A stretch of 38,481 nucleotides of DNA from a virus (IMGVR_UViG_3300047444_000215:1-38481), one strand, 5' to 3'; positions 21,381 to 30,661 are shown, numbered from the stretch's first letter. The notes: generated by a model not told the origin, from the sequence alone. Translations and numbers: made by a program.

Positions 21381-23080
21381 ACTACTTCAAGGCCCTGAAA
21401 TATCTGCTGGTCGACCAATTCACTTTCTACGGAGGTGGCAAGGGCGGCGGTTCGGCGCCTTCCTATCCTGATCCGACGGCCGTCGCAAATGCAACGACGC
21501 AGACGAATGAGCAGACGGCCGGCTATAACAAAGCGCTGAACCTAAACAACTTCTCAAATCCGTTTGGCTCTCAGCAAACCACGCAGGTCGGCACGGACCC
21601 GAATACCGGTGCTCCGATCTACAACACGAACACGCAAGCCACATCGACCGTTAGCGATCTGCTTGGCCACAATTTGGCCCAGGCGAATAACAGCACCGGT
21701 GTCCAGCAGAATGCGCTTAATGGATTAGGTGGCCTCGGAAGTTACCTAAGCTCGCTCGGCCAGCAGGCTCAGGGAATTAGCAACAATTTCGGCGGCTATC
21801 AGAACGGCGCGCTTGGCCTATCGCCACAATATCAGGGGATTTCCAACAATATTGGCAACGTTGGAAACAATCTCGGCAATGTGTCGGGGAACATTAACAA
21901 CGCGGCATCGGGTTATAACGGGTTGATGGGCGGCGTTTGGAACGCATCCCAAGGCTACAACAACCTGTCGAATAGCACCGGGGCGCTGGCAGGACAATAC
22001 AACAACCTTAACAGCCAGTATGCCAATCTCGGATCGCAACTCGATCAAGGTGCGGCTAAGAATGCGCAGCAGCAGGGCCAAAACGCTGCATACGCGGCTC
22101 AAACGCAATACCTTGACCCTCAGTTCTCGCAGCAGGGCGAGTCCCTTGGCGCTCAGTTGGCAAATCAAGGATTGACTCCGGGTTCGCAGGCGTACAACAA
22201 CGCCATGACGAACTTTAATAACACGAAACAGCAGGCGTACAGCAACGCGCAGAACCAAGCGATCATGACCGGTTCGCAGCTCGGCGCACAGAACCTTCAG
22301 AACCAGATTTCCGGCATCAACACGCAGTCCGGCTTGCTCGGCGCCCAAGGGCAGAATCTTGGCGCGCAAGCTGGATTGTATGGGCAGCAAGCTGGAATGC
22401 TCGGCAACCAAATCAACGCATACGGCCAGCAAGCCGGGATGCTTGGAAATCAGATCGGCGCATATGGACAACAGGCTGGCGTCCTAGGGAACCAAGCCAA
22501 CGCCTATGGTCAGCAGATGAACGCGCTCGGTGGTCAGGCTGGGCTTTATGGGCTTGCTGGTCAACTTGGACAAGGTCAGTTGGGCGCGCTCGGCGCAGGC
22601 ATGACTTCAGCCGGACAGCAGGCTGGTCTTTACGGTCAGCAGGTCGGCATTGGCCAGTTGCCCTATCAAAACGCTCAGTCTGTCGCAGGTTTCATTCCGG
22701 GTTATTCGGGAACTGGTCAATCCTCGGCTGCGCCTGCGGATATTTCGAGCCTCTACAACAACCAGTACCAATCTCAGCTCGCTGGATACAACGGGAGCCA
22801 AGCCAGTTCAAACAACATGATGAGCGGTCTGTTCGGACTAGGGTCTGCCGGCATCATGGGAATGATGATGTCAGATCGGCGGGCAAAACGTGACATTCGA
22901 CATATCGGCAAATGGAGAAATGGCCTCGGCGTCTATACCTACCGTTACATGTGGGAGTCGACGAAGGTGCGCCATATCGGCTTCATGGCCGATGAGGTTC
23001 GGAAGGTCGCGCCGCTCGCCGTGCATCGTTTCGCGGACGGCTTCGATCGCGTCAACTATCACCTTGCATCGGCGGCTTAA
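21377..23080 (+). CDS. Repeat-rich virion protein with C-terminal S74 chaperone domain
   Basis: A 567-residue protein. Most of it is Gly/Gln/Asn/Ala-rich. Residues about 335-390 are four 14-residue repeats (YGQQAGMLGNQINA type). The end carries the intramolecular chaperone/peptidase S74 signature: SDRRAKRDIRHIG from about Ser499, then YTYRY and HIGFMADEV. In known S74 proteins the Ser begins a self-cleaved trimerisation chaperone. Position among ejection-type genes suggests a tail or internal virion protein. Cleavage at Ser499 is expected from the family, not shown. Confidence 0.75.
   Translation: MNYFKALKYLLVDQFTFYGGGKGGGSAPSYPDPTAVANATTQTNEQTAGYNKALNLNNFSNPFGSQQTTQVGTDPNTGAPIYNTNTQATSTVSDLLGHNLAQANNSTGVQQNALNGLGGLGSYLSSLGQQAQGISNNFGGYQNGALGLSPQYQGISNNIGNVGNNLGNVSGNINNAASGYNGLMGGVWNASQGYNNLSNSTGALAGQYNNLNSQYANLGSQLDQGAAKNAQQQGQNAAYAAQTQYLDPQFSQQGESLGAQLANQGLTPGSQAYNNAMTNFNNTKQQAYSNAQNQAIMTGSQLGAQNLQNQISGINTQSGLLGAQGQNLGAQAGLYGQQAGMLGNQINAYGQQAGMLGNQIGAYGQQAGVLGNQANAYGQQMNALGGQAGLYGLAGQLGQGQLGALGAGMTSAGQQAGLYGQQVGIGQLPYQNAQSVAGFIPGYSGTGQSSAAPADISSLYNNQYQSQLAGYNGSQASSNNMMSGLFGLGSAGIMGMMMSDRRAKRDIRHIGKWRNGLGVYTYRYMWESTKVRHIGFMADEVRKVAPLAVHRFADGFDRVNYHLASAA
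22379..22546 (+). repeat. 42-bp tandem coding repeat
   Basis: Four consecutive 42-base units (22379, 22421, 22463, 22505) encode YGQQAG(M/V)LGNQ(I/A)(N/G)A and a degenerate final copy. DNA copies differ at many third positions, so the repeat is kept at protein level and is not a recent expansion. Confidence 0.9.
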
Positions 23081-24109
23081 ATGGGCGTCTTCGGAAACAC
23101 GCTGAGCGCTGGAAACCAAGATTCCCCGATTGGCGCTATCGGCGGGAAAATCCAGAAATGGACTGATCCTATTGCATGGATTCCCGGCGGGATCGGGGAT
23201 AAGTGGGTGAACCTCACGTCGCACCAGATTCCGAAGATGACGAATCAGGTGCTTCAGCCGATCGCGCAGCCGATCAACAAAATGGATTCTGCGGTAAATC
23301 CATTGCGCAAGATTGGCATCGTCAACAACCTCGCGAATACGGCATATGCAAAGCCTGGTGATGCGATCGGGATTGGCATTGGCTCGGCATTCACTGGCGG
23401 CGCATTAGGTGGCGCGTTAGGCGCAGCGGGGGGTGGCGGCGCCGGTGGTGCAGCAGCAGGCGCTGGCGCAGCAGGAGTTGCTGACGCAGGTATCGGCGGT
23501 GGTGCGGCGGCGGCCGGTGGTGGCGGACTGTCTAGCCTGTTCGGGCTTGGCGGGGGCGGAAGCCTTGCGTCTAGTGTAGGCGGTGGTGCAGGAGCAGGCG
23601 GCCTGTCCGGATTTCTCGGCGGTCCCGCTGCATTTGGCGACGCGGGCTTGACCGGCACTGTATCTGCTGGCGGCTCGGGACTCGGCGGTGCGATGGCTGG
23701 CGATCTCGGCGGCTCGCTCGGTTCGGCTCCTGCCGGCCTATTCAGCGGTCTGCTTCCTGGCGGAGGTATGAGCGGCACGGCGAGCGGCGCGCTCGGCGGT
23801 GGATTGTCTGGCGACGTCGCGGGCGGTTCGTCGATCGGTGGCGCTTCGATGGGTGGCATGGGCAGTTCGATGATGAACATGGCTCAGCAGTTGATGAGCC
23901 AACAAAGCAAGAATTCGCAGCAGCAGGCCCAACAGAATCAGCAAGCGGCGAATCAAAATAACTTCAGCCCGAGTAACACAGCGCTGATGAACTACGCGAT
24001 GAATCAGCAAAACATGGCCAATACGCAAGCGCTACAGCAGAACTTGGCGCGGGCACAGCAACGACGCCAGATGCTCGCTTCTGGCCTGACGAACTACACG
24101 GGGTATTAA
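23081..24109 (+). CDS. Gly-rich putative ejection protein
   Basis: A 342-residue protein. A distinct head (DPIAWIPGGIGDKWVNLTSH) is followed by a very Gly/Ala-rich central region (about residues 95-265) with GGALGGALGAAGGGG-type stretches, then a Gln/Asn/Met-rich tail (SQQSKNSQQQAQQNQQAAN). Low-complexity, membrane-active composition and the location between the S74 protein and the transglycosylase protein suggest a DNA-ejection protein. There is no ribosome site of note. Starts directly after the previous stop. Confidence 0.65.
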   Translation: MGVFGNTLSAGNQDSPIGAIGGKIQKWTDPIAWIPGGIGDKWVNLTSHQIPKMTNQVLQPIAQPINKMDSAVNPLRKIGIVNNLANTAYAKPGDAIGIGIGSAFTGGALGGALGAAGGGGAGGAAAGAGAAGVADAGIGGGAAAAGGGGLSSLFGLGGGGSLASSVGGGAGAGGLSGFLGGPAAFGDAGLTGTVSAGGSGLGGAMAGDLGGSLGSAPAGLFSGLLPGGGMSGTASGALGGGLSGDVAGGSSIGGASMGGMGSSMMNMAQQLMSQQSKNSQQQAQQNQQAANQNNFSPSNTALMNYAMNQQNMANTQALQQNLARAQQRRQMLASGLTNYTGY

Positions 24110-24111
24110 AT

Positions 24112-26124
24112 ATGCCTAGCCAAGGTGGAATGACCGTACTCCCGCAGTTTCAGGGCGACTATTACCAGCTTCAGAATCAGCAGGCGCTCGCGCAGGCGTT
24201 GATGTCGCAGGCGATGCAAAGCCGCGCGCCGCAGCAGACGGTGGGTTCGGGTCAGTATCAGGTGATGCCTAAGATGTCGCCGCTTACCGGCGCGTCTCAG
24301 CTTGCCGAAGCGTATCTTGCCGCGAAGATGGGGCAGAACGTGGCGTCTGGGTATCGCGATCTTGGACAGCAGCAATGGTCTGCATTTGCGGGAAGCCCGC
24401 AACAACCTACCCAATCACCACAGCAAGCCGCGCCACAATCCTCGCCGTTCGATTCAGGCGGCATGACTGGCGGTCAAAGCGGTCCGGGCGTCACATCGTC
24501 GCCGGTTCCTTCAGACGGCTCGGCGCCTCCGGTGGCGCAAAGCGCTTCGCAAGGCGGCATGGGTGGTGCTCCTTCGCCGCAAGCTAGTCCGATGCAGGGA
24601 AGCGCCACGCCGATGAATCCGCTCGGGATGAATCCAGCGCTGGCCTATATGGGGTATGCGTCTGATCCGGGCAAATACTTCGAGACGCAAGCGCAGGCGT
24701 ATAAGCCCGCTGACATCGTGGCGTCTATCCGTGCGGCCGGCATTGATCCGAACAGCGCGCTCGGGCATCAGCTCGCGCAGAATGCTCTCGCCAAGACGAC
24801 CGCGCCGGATTACGTTTCCGGTCGACCGGGCGGCTATATGCTGAACAAGACCACCGGCGCCATGGAGCAACTTCCTCAGGTTCCAGAAGGCTACACGGCA
24901 GTACGCGGCCCTGACAATCAATGGCAAGTCGTTCCGGTCCAAGGTGGAACCGCAGCAATGACAGCCTCGTCTGCTGCGAAAGCCGGGGGCGCCGCTCAGT
25001 TCCAGACACAGGACGTTTGGGACCCGACGCAAAACGGCGGTCAGGGCGGCTTCGTCAAACAGTCGACTGCCAACGTGGCAAATGCGGCCAACGGGGTGCC
25101 AGGTTTCACGCCGTTCCAGAATGCTGTGCGGAACGTCGAGAGCAATGGTCGTGCAGCGGCAGTCAATCCAGCGTCCGGCGCAGCAGGAAGTATGCAGGTC
25201 ACGCCAACTGGCGCGGGTAGCCCAAACCCTGGCTTTGGCGTTCGTCCTGCCGCTAATAACTCTCCTGCCGAATTGCAGCGTGTCGGCGCGGATTATGCGA
25301 CCGCCATGCAGCAGCATTATGGAAACGACACAGATGCCGCAGTCGCGTATAACTGGGGGCCGCAAAACGCTGATAAGTGGATCGCGGCTGGGCGCCCTTG
25401 GAAGATGCTGCCCGACGAGACGAAAGCTTATGTCGGTCAGGTGGCGACACAGCAACAGAACTTCGCACAGAAGCCGCAGGGCGCTCAGGCTGGACCGATG
25501 GCGTCTCAGCCTCCGCTCGGACAGACGACGGCCGCCAACGCCTCGCAAGGCGCTCCAAGCAAACTGATGGCTGATTCCTATGGTTCGATGTCGACGGCCG
25601 ATGCGAACTACCAGCAGTCGCGCGAGGCGCTTACGCAGATGATCCAACTGGCGAACAAGAAAGGTGCAGGCGGATCGGTGATCGGCGTTCTTCCCTCGCA
25701 AATCGGCACGAAGATCAGTCCGGATGCGGCGGAATATCAAAAGCTCCACGCAACGTACGTCTCGCAGCAAGGCAAGGCGCTAGGTTCGGGCGGTACGGAT
25801 GCGTCACGTGCGAACATCGACGAGTCGGTGCCGACCTACGACAAGCCGCAATCCGCGATGATCAGCGGCCTGAATACCCAACTGAACAACCTCGATCTCT
25901 CGCACCTGAAGACGCAGTATCTGACGCCGCTCTATCAGCAGGGCAACGAGAAGGCGTACACGCAGCAATCGGCGGCGTTCGATCAGAACATCAAGCCAGC
26001 GATGATCCCGACACTTCAGTTGTCAGGAGCACAACAGCGCGCGGCGGTGCAAGCGGCGATCAAGGCGAATCCTTCCCTACGCCCTAGTTTCGAATGGGCG
26101 TACAACAATGGGATGCTGAAATGA
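24112..26124 (+). CDS. Virion lytic transglycosylase / ejection protein
   Basis: A 670-residue protein. A soluble lytic transglycosylase domain lies at about 330-450: FQNAVRNVESNGR with catalytic Glu near 343, AAGSMQVTP (the GxMQ motif) and VAYNWGP (the AYNxG motif near 411-417). The flanks are Gln/Ser/Pro-rich. It would cut peptidoglycan locally so that DNA can cross the cell wall during infection, like T7 gp16. The C-terminal 180 residues are helical. It overlaps the next gene at ATGA. Confidence 0.85.
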   Translation: MPSQGGMTVLPQFQGDYYQLQNQQALAQALMSQAMQSRAPQQTVGSGQYQVMPKMSPLTGASQLAEAYLAAKMGQNVASGYRDLGQQQWSAFAGSPQQPTQSPQQAAPQSSPFDSGGMTGGQSGPGVTSSPVPSDGSAPPVAQSASQGGMGGAPSPQASPMQGSATPMNPLGMNPALAYMGYASDPGKYFETQAQAYKPADIVASIRAAGIDPNSALGHQLAQNALAKTTAPDYVSGRPGGYMLNKTTGAMEQLPQVPEGYTAVRGPDNQWQVVPVQGGTAAMTASSAAKAGGAAQFQTQDVWDPTQNGGQGGFVKQSTANVANAANGVPGFTPFQNAVRNVESNGRAAAVNPASGAAGSMQVTPTGAGSPNPGFGVRPAANNSPAELQRVGADYATAMQQHYGNDTDAAVAYNWGPQNADKWIAAGRPWKMLPDETKAYVGQVATQQQNFAQKPQGAQAGPMASQPPLGQTTAANASQGAPSKLMADSYGSMSTADANYQQSREALTQMIQLANKKGAGGSVIGVLPSQIGTKISPDAAEYQKLHATYVSQQGKALGSGGTDASRANIDESVPTYDKPQSAMISGLNTQLNNLDLSHLKTQYLTPLYQQGNEKAYTQQSAAFDQNIKPAMIPTLQLSGAQQRAAVQAAIKANPSLRPSFEWAYNNGMLK

Positions 26125-28031
26125 GCGGGTTTGACGATTACCTGAGCGCCGCGCCGGTCGCAGCGGCCAAGCCGTCGTTCGATCAGTACCTTGGTGCGGC
26201 TCCTGCGCCTGCGCCGGTTCAAGCGGCTCCGGGAACCCCGCCATCGCAACCTGATGTCGGGCAATCCAATCCGCCGCCGCTGGGAGGCTTCCTGACGGGA
26301 GTCGGTGATGCAGTCAAGGGAACGACACAGGGAATCGTCCACGGCCTTTCATGGGCGGCAGACAAGATCGCGCCGAATTCGCAATTCGCCACTGACGCTC
26401 GCGCGGCGCTCCCGCAGATGCAGCAAACGATCGATCAGCAGAACGCCCAATATGCGCAGCAGCGTGCGGCGTCTGGTCAATCTGGTATGGATTGGTCGCG
26501 CCTCGCAGGAAACGCAGTCGGAACGGCCCCTACGCTGGCGATCGGACCTGAATATGCAGGGCTTGGCCTCGCCGGAAAACTCGGTCTTGGCGCGGTGCAA
26601 GGCGCTGCCGGCGCTGGCATGATGCCGACTACCGACCTACAGCCAGGACAGACGTATGCCGGTCAGAAGGCCGAGCAAATGGGCATCGGTGCAGCGACAG
26701 GCGCACTTGCGCCAGCCGCATTTGAGGGAGCCAAGGCGATTGGTTCCGGCATTCTGAATACCGTAAAGCCGGTTATTCAGCCGGGTAAGTTCGTCGGGCA
26801 AGGAATTGCCAATGCGATGGACCCAACTGACGCGGCATTGGCGGCATCGAATATCCGCGGTGCGCCTCAGTTCGTGCCAGGCTCATTGCCGACTACGGCA
26901 CAGGCTGCTCAAACTCCGTTCATGGTTCAGACGGAGAAAGCGGCCGCTAATGTCCCTGCATTCAAGACGGCGTTTGCTCAGCGTGCGATCGATAACAACG
27001 ATGCTAGATGGTCTTCGCTGATGGGCGTTGCGCAGACGCCGGATGCATTGCAAGCCGCAACATCTGCTCGCGCGGCCGCCGTTGAGCCACTATATGACGC
27101 AGCGAATAGTCAAACGGCTAATGTTGGAAAGGCGTTTATCAATTTCGCGCAACGACCAGCCGTCATGCAGGCGATGCAGCAAGCCGATCTGATGGCGCGT
27201 AATGAGGGCGTCAATCTCACGTGGCCTGAGCAGGGCGGAAGCAAAGCTATCAGCGGCCAAGCGCTTGATTACACGTCGCGTGCGCTGAGTGACATGATCG
27301 ACTCCGCAAAGCGCCAAGGCAACAATCAACAGGTTCGCGCGCTCACGGATGCGCAGAACTACCTGCAAGGATGGACGCAAAGCTATATCCCGCAAGTCAA
27401 GCAGGCTAGGCAGGCATACGCGCAATTGAGCGTGCCGGTAAACACGATGGAAGCCGGGCAGGGGATCGCAAACAGTCTCGGCACGCGTGCGATGAATGCA
27501 GGCGGAGCGCCCGAAATCCAATTGAATCCGTATCGCACAGCGCTGAATCAAGCGATGTCTAACGCCAAGTACGGGATCGACGCCGGCGCGCACCAATCGC
27601 TTCAGGGCATCGGTCAAGACTTGCAACGTGCGACCGTTTCAAACTCCATGCGCTCGCCCGGAAGCGATACGGCCTACAACCTCGCGGCAAATGGATGGCT
27701 GGCAAAGAATCTCTACGGACCGAACTTTCAAGGCGCAACGGGCCTTGGTAAAGCAGTCGCTGCAACGGGCGCGCTTCTAACTGGGCATCCGATCGCGGCC
27801 GGCGGAATTGTGGCTGGCGGAAACCAGATTGGCCAAATGGTCGGATCGAGGCTTCAGCAACATCTGTCCAACTACCTACTTTCCCCCGAATCGATCCTGC
27901 CGTACCTCGACGCTCGCGCTGCTACGCCCGCGCAGTCGATTCAGAACGCGCTTTCCCAAAGGCTCCTTCAGTATGGGCGTCCAGCCGTTGTCAACGGAGC
28001 TACGAGCGGCTTGATAAATGCCAACCAGTAA
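26121..28031 (+). CDS. Large putative ejection/internal virion protein
   Basis: A 636-residue protein from the ATG at 26121, which overlaps the preceding stop. It begins with two copies of an F-D-x-Y-L motif (GFDDYLSAAP, SFDQYLGAAP), as in internal virion proteins of related phages. It has Gly/Ala-rich amphipathic stretches (about residues 120-175) and a long helical body. Its length and position last in the ejection block resemble P22 gp16 or gp20, without sequence proof. Likely delivered into the host envelope with DNA. A terminator follows at 28107. Confidence 0.7.
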   Translation: MSGFDDYLSAAPVAAAKPSFDQYLGAAPAPAPVQAAPGTPPSQPDVGQSNPPPLGGFLTGVGDAVKGTTQGIVHGLSWAADKIAPNSQFATDARAALPQMQQTIDQQNAQYAQQRAASGQSGMDWSRLAGNAVGTAPTLAIGPEYAGLGLAGKLGLGAVQGAAGAGMMPTTDLQPGQTYAGQKAEQMGIGAATGALAPAAFEGAKAIGSGILNTVKPVIQPGKFVGQGIANAMDPTDAALAASNIRGAPQFVPGSLPTTAQAAQTPFMVQTEKAAANVPAFKTAFAQRAIDNNDARWSSLMGVAQTPDALQAATSARAAAVEPLYDAANSQTANVGKAFINFAQRPAVMQAMQQADLMARNEGVNLTWPEQGGSKAISGQALDYTSRALSDMIDSAKRQGNNQQVRALTDAQNYLQGWTQSYIPQVKQARQAYAQLSVPVNTMEAGQGIANSLGTRAMNAGGAPEIQLNPYRTALNQAMSNAKYGIDAGAHQSLQGIGQDLQRATVSNSMRSPGSDTAYNLAANGWLAKNLYGPNFQGATGLGKAVAATGALLTGHPIAAGGIVAGGNQIGQMVGSRLQQHLSNYLLSPESILPYLDARAATPAQSIQNALSQRLLQYGRPAVVNGATSGLINANQ

Positions 28032-28106
28032 GCCGATGACTGAAATGATGGCCAGCTTGACAAGTCCGAACTGAATTATTTGATCGATCACTTTTGAACC
28101 CTCGAA

Positions 28107-28129
28107 GGGCCGCCATGTGCGGCCTTTTT
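28107..28129 (+). terminator. Intrinsic terminator before tail fibre gene
   Basis: GGCCGC (28108-28113), loop CATGT, GCGGCC (28119-28124) and five T. The tail fibre ribosome site (AGGAG) follows at 28136. The 115-base gap contains no gene. Confidence 0.85.
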
Positions 28130-28147
28130 GCATTTTAGGAGATCGCG

Positions 28148-29698
28148 ATGAGCCGCGACGGCAGTGGGAATTATTCGTTGGTAAGCGGGAATCCTGTCAC
28201 AACCAACACCGTCATTTCGAGCACGTGGGCGAATTCCACGCTTTCGGATATAGCGGCGGCGCTGACTCAGTCGCTCTCGAAAGACGGTCAGACGACGCCT
28301 ACTGCCAACCTGACGATGGGCAACTTCCGGCTCATCAGCTTGGCGGCCGGCACGAATCGAACGGATGCGGTCAACGTCGGTCAGGTGCAGGACAACACGC
28401 CGGCCGTCCTGTCGAGCATTGGCGGTACGGGTGACGCAATCACCGGGGCAACTTCGCCCGCGATCGTATCCTACGCTACCGATTCGAAGTTCGTCTATAC
28501 GCCCACGACGACGAACACGCTCTCGAATCCGACGATCGCAATTGACGGCCTCGCTGCTAAGACCATCACACAATCCAATGGCTTAGGTCTGTGGTCTGGT
28601 GCACTGGTTGTCGGAACTCCGTACGAGCTGTTGTACGACGGCACGAATTTCCGCATCCAGTCCGGAACGCTCGGAGGCTTTTCGATCACGCCGCAGGGTC
28701 AGCCGTTCGCGCTGCGCAATCGGTTCATCGACGGGAATTTCGATTTTTGGGACATGGGTACGACGTTCACTCTTTCGGGTGGCCCGACCGCAGCTTATAC
28801 GGCCAACATGTGGCTTTGCAATCCCGGCTCAGGCGGCGGCGTAGCAACTATCAGCCAAGCGATTTTCACCCCAGGAGCACCATCGGTCGGACTGATAACT
28901 CCCATAGCGAATGCACTTCAGTTTGCACAGACAACCCAAGCTACCGGAGCGCAGCCATCCATCCAGCAGCGGATAGAATCTGTTGCCATGTTCGAAGGCC
29001 GTTCGTGCACGCTATCGTTTTGGGCGAGAACGACTAGCGGTACGCTGACAATCCCTAATCTATTCGTCGTCCAGAATTTTGGCTCGGGCGGGTCCGCTGC
29101 TGTTCAATCCACGCCAAGCGTTGCGCTGAACCTGACAACGACACTTCAATACTTCTCAATTCGGATCGACATCCCTAGCATCAGCGGTAAGACAGTTGGC
29201 GCCGGGAATTTCCTTGCGATCGGCATTCTATTTCCGTTGTCTACGACGTTCACCATTCAAACCCTTCAGTGGCAAGTCGAAGATTGTCCTGCTGGCGCTC
29301 CTGCTTCTGGTCTGCCGACGCCTTTTGAGATGCGCGGCCTCGCTCTGGAAGCATCGCTCACAGAGCGTTATGTTCACGTCCTGATAAACGCAGTCTCCAG
29401 TTCTGGCGACCCTCTTTCCCTTGCTGCTGCGACCAGCACTACAGCCGCAACTATGGCCGTTCCAATACCGCGCATGAGAAGCACTCCGAGCATGTCTTTT
29501 CTCGGCGGCAGCGTTGCTAACCTCGCGGCGTTTGGATTGGTCCCGACAGCAATTTCACTGATTAGCGTTTCATCCAACGGCCCGAAAAACGTCGCGCGAA
29601 TCGATCTCACATTCTCAAGCGGACTGACCAGTGGTCAAGCATCGCTACTTCGAAACAACAGCGGCAACACGATTCTTTTGCTGGATTGTCGTTTCTAA
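28148..29698 (+). CDS. Tail fibre / receptor-binding protein
   Basis: A 516-residue protein. The N-terminus (SRDGSGNYSL, TTNTVISSTWANSTLSDIAA, LTMGNFRLISLAAGTNRTDA) is the conserved particle-binding part of podovirus and prophage fibres. From about residue 195 NRFIDGNFDFWDMGTTFTL and YTANMW begin a jelly-roll carbohydrate-binding-like module. The downstream part has more A/T-ending codons, which suggests exchange of the receptor-binding end. It should decide host range. No S74 domain occurs here and no reverse transcriptase or variable repeat accompanies it. Confidence 0.8.
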   Translation: MSRDGSGNYSLVSGNPVTTNTVISSTWANSTLSDIAAALTQSLSKDGQTTPTANLTMGNFRLISLAAGTNRTDAVNVGQVQDNTPAVLSSIGGTGDAITGATSPAIVSYATDSKFVYTPTTTNTLSNPTIAIDGLAAKTITQSNGLGLWSGALVVGTPYELLYDGTNFRIQSGTLGGFSITPQGQPFALRNRFIDGNFDFWDMGTTFTLSGGPTAAYTANMWLCNPGSGGGVATISQAIFTPGAPSVGLITPIANALQFAQTTQATGAQPSIQQRIESVAMFEGRSCTLSFWARTTSGTLTIPNLFVVQNFGSGGSAAVQSTPSVALNLTTTLQYFSIRIDIPSISGKTVGAGNFLAIGILFPLSTTFTIQTLQWQVEDCPAGAPASGLPTPFEMRGLALEASLTERYVHVLINAVSSSGDPLSLAAATSTTAATMAVPIPRMRSTPSMSFLGGSVANLAAFGLVPTAISLISVSSNGPKNVARIDLTFSSGLTSGQASLLRNNSGNTILLLDCRF

Positions 29699-29707
29699 GG
29701 AGCCGCC

Positions 29708-29875
29708 ATGCAATTTTTCCAGCTTAAAAACCCCGATACCGGCGCTGTGTCGGAAGATCGCGTTGACATGATTGATGACGCGGGGCTTTTCTCTACGCTC
29801 ATGCCAGGTAACTGGCTTTGGGACATTTACCAACAATGGCTTGCGTCGGGTAATACGCCTCTACCGCCAGCGTAA
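29708..29875 (+). CDS. Small protein behind the tail fibre
   Basis: A 55-residue acidic protein beginning QFFQLKNPDTGAVSEDRVDM and ending in a Trp-rich helix (GNWLWDIYQQWLASG). AAGGAG lies just before the ATG. Short Trp-containing proteins right behind fibre genes often act in fibre assembly or attachment, but I do not recognise this one. A terminator follows seven bases after the stop. Confidence 0.65.
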   Translation: MQFFQLKNPDTGAVSEDRVDMIDDAGLFSTLMPGNWLWDIYQQWLASGNTPLPPA

Positions 29876-29881
29876 AACAAC

Positions 29882-29903
29882 AGCCGCCAAAGAGCGGCTT
29901 TTT
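29882..29903 (+). terminator. Intrinsic terminator before lysis genes
   Basis: AGCCGC, loop CAAAGA, GCGGCT followed by a run of five T, ending at the alternative ATG of the holin-like gene. It separates the tail fibre unit from the lysis cassette. Confidence 0.85.
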
Positions 29904-29915
29904 ATGGGGCTTCGA

Positions 29916-30245
29916 ATGCCGATACACGAAGACATTGCAGCGGCGATTAACGCCCTTTCAGCCGACATGGACCAGCGGCATTCCGAGAACGTCACACAAC
30001 AACTTGTGACGGATCGCAAAGTTGACGAGGTTATACGCAGAGTGGACGACTTACACAAGGCATTCCCTGGCGGCGACTGGGACGGGCATCGCAGGTATCA
30101 CGAAGCGATGATTGAACGCTATCTGGCGAAAACGCGGTTTTACGAGGAACTACGCGTCGACCTGGCGCAAAAAGGTGTGTGGGCGCTGATTGTCGGGCTT
30201 GCCACAGCCGTTTGGTATTACTTCCGAGCGAAGGTGAATACGTGA
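29916..30245 (+). CDS. Putative holin or lysis membrane protein, one C-terminal span
   Basis: A 109-residue protein from the ATG at 29916 (GGGG upstream; an ATG at 29904 in the T-run of the terminator is possible). A soluble helical head with FPGGDWDGHRRYHEAMIERY is followed by one membrane span (about residues 86-103, GVWALIVGLATAVWYYF) and a short basic tail. The DWDGHRRYHE motif recurs in proteins before endolysins of betaproteobacterial prophages. It is probably a holin or holin partner. It overlaps the lysozyme start (GTGA). Confidence 0.65.
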   Translation: MPIHEDIAAAINALSADMDQRHSENVTQQLVTDRKVDEVIRRVDDLHKAFPGGDWDGHRRYHEAMIERYLAKTRFYEELRVDLAQKGVWALIVGLATAVWYYFRAKVNT

Positions 30246-30661
30246 GCAATTTTGATATGCAGACGCTTGTCGCCGAATTGTGTCGCGACGAAGGCGTGAG
30301 ACTCAAGCCATATCTCGACACGGTAGGCAAGACGACGATCGGAGTTGGCCGGAACTTGACCGATGTTGGAATCTCGCAGGACGAATGCAACGCTCTGCTT
30401 GAGAACGACATCGGCCGTACGACTGCATGGCTCGACCGCAATCTGCCGTGGTGGTCTACGCTCGATCCGGTGCGTCAGCGCGTCATCGTCAACATGGCTT
30501 TCAACATGGGTGGCGGCCTGCTGTCGTTCGTGAACACGTTGTCGGCCATTCAGCATGGGAATTACGAAGCTGCGGCAAACGGGATGCTCGCCAGCAGATG
30601 GGCGACGCAAGTTGGCGCCCGAGCGACACGCCTCGCTGACATGATGAGAAACGGAGCCTAA
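30242..30661 (+). CDS. Endolysin, GH24 lysozyme
   Basis: A 139-residue muramidase starting at GTG. The catalytic set is DEGVRLKPYLDTVGKTTIGVG: Glu17, Asp26 and Thr32 with the same spacing as T4 lysozyme (11, 20, 26). It cleaves the MurNAc-GlcNAc bond of peptidoglycan. There is no signal peptide or signal-arrest segment, so it should need a holin to reach the wall. It stands between two membrane-protein genes in a classic lysis cassette. Confidence 0.92.
   Translation: MSNFDMQTLVAELCRDEGVRLKPYLDTVGKTTIGVGRNLTDVGISQDECNALLENDIGRTTAWLDRNLPWWSTLDPVRQRVIVNMAFNMGGGLLSFVNTLSAIQHGNYEAAANGMLASRWATQVGARATRLADMMRNGA

Noticed and set aside
22379-22546. CRISPR-like array
   Set aside because: The 42-bp units are contiguous without spacers and encode a 14-residue protein repeat within a gene.
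24511-25770. 419-codon minus-strand open frame
   Set aside because: Antisense shadow of the transglycosylase gene; Arg-rich, motif-free translation.
27876-28133. Minus-strand frame with a hydrophobic stretch resembling a membrane span
   Set aside because: Half lies antisense to the 26121 gene, and it runs through the terminator at 28107. There is no ribosome site, so the hydrophobic stretch is probably chance.
28148-29875. Diversity-generating retroelement like that of BPP-1
   Set aside because: No reverse transcriptase gene and no template/variable repeat pair near the tail fibre or elsewhere in the window.
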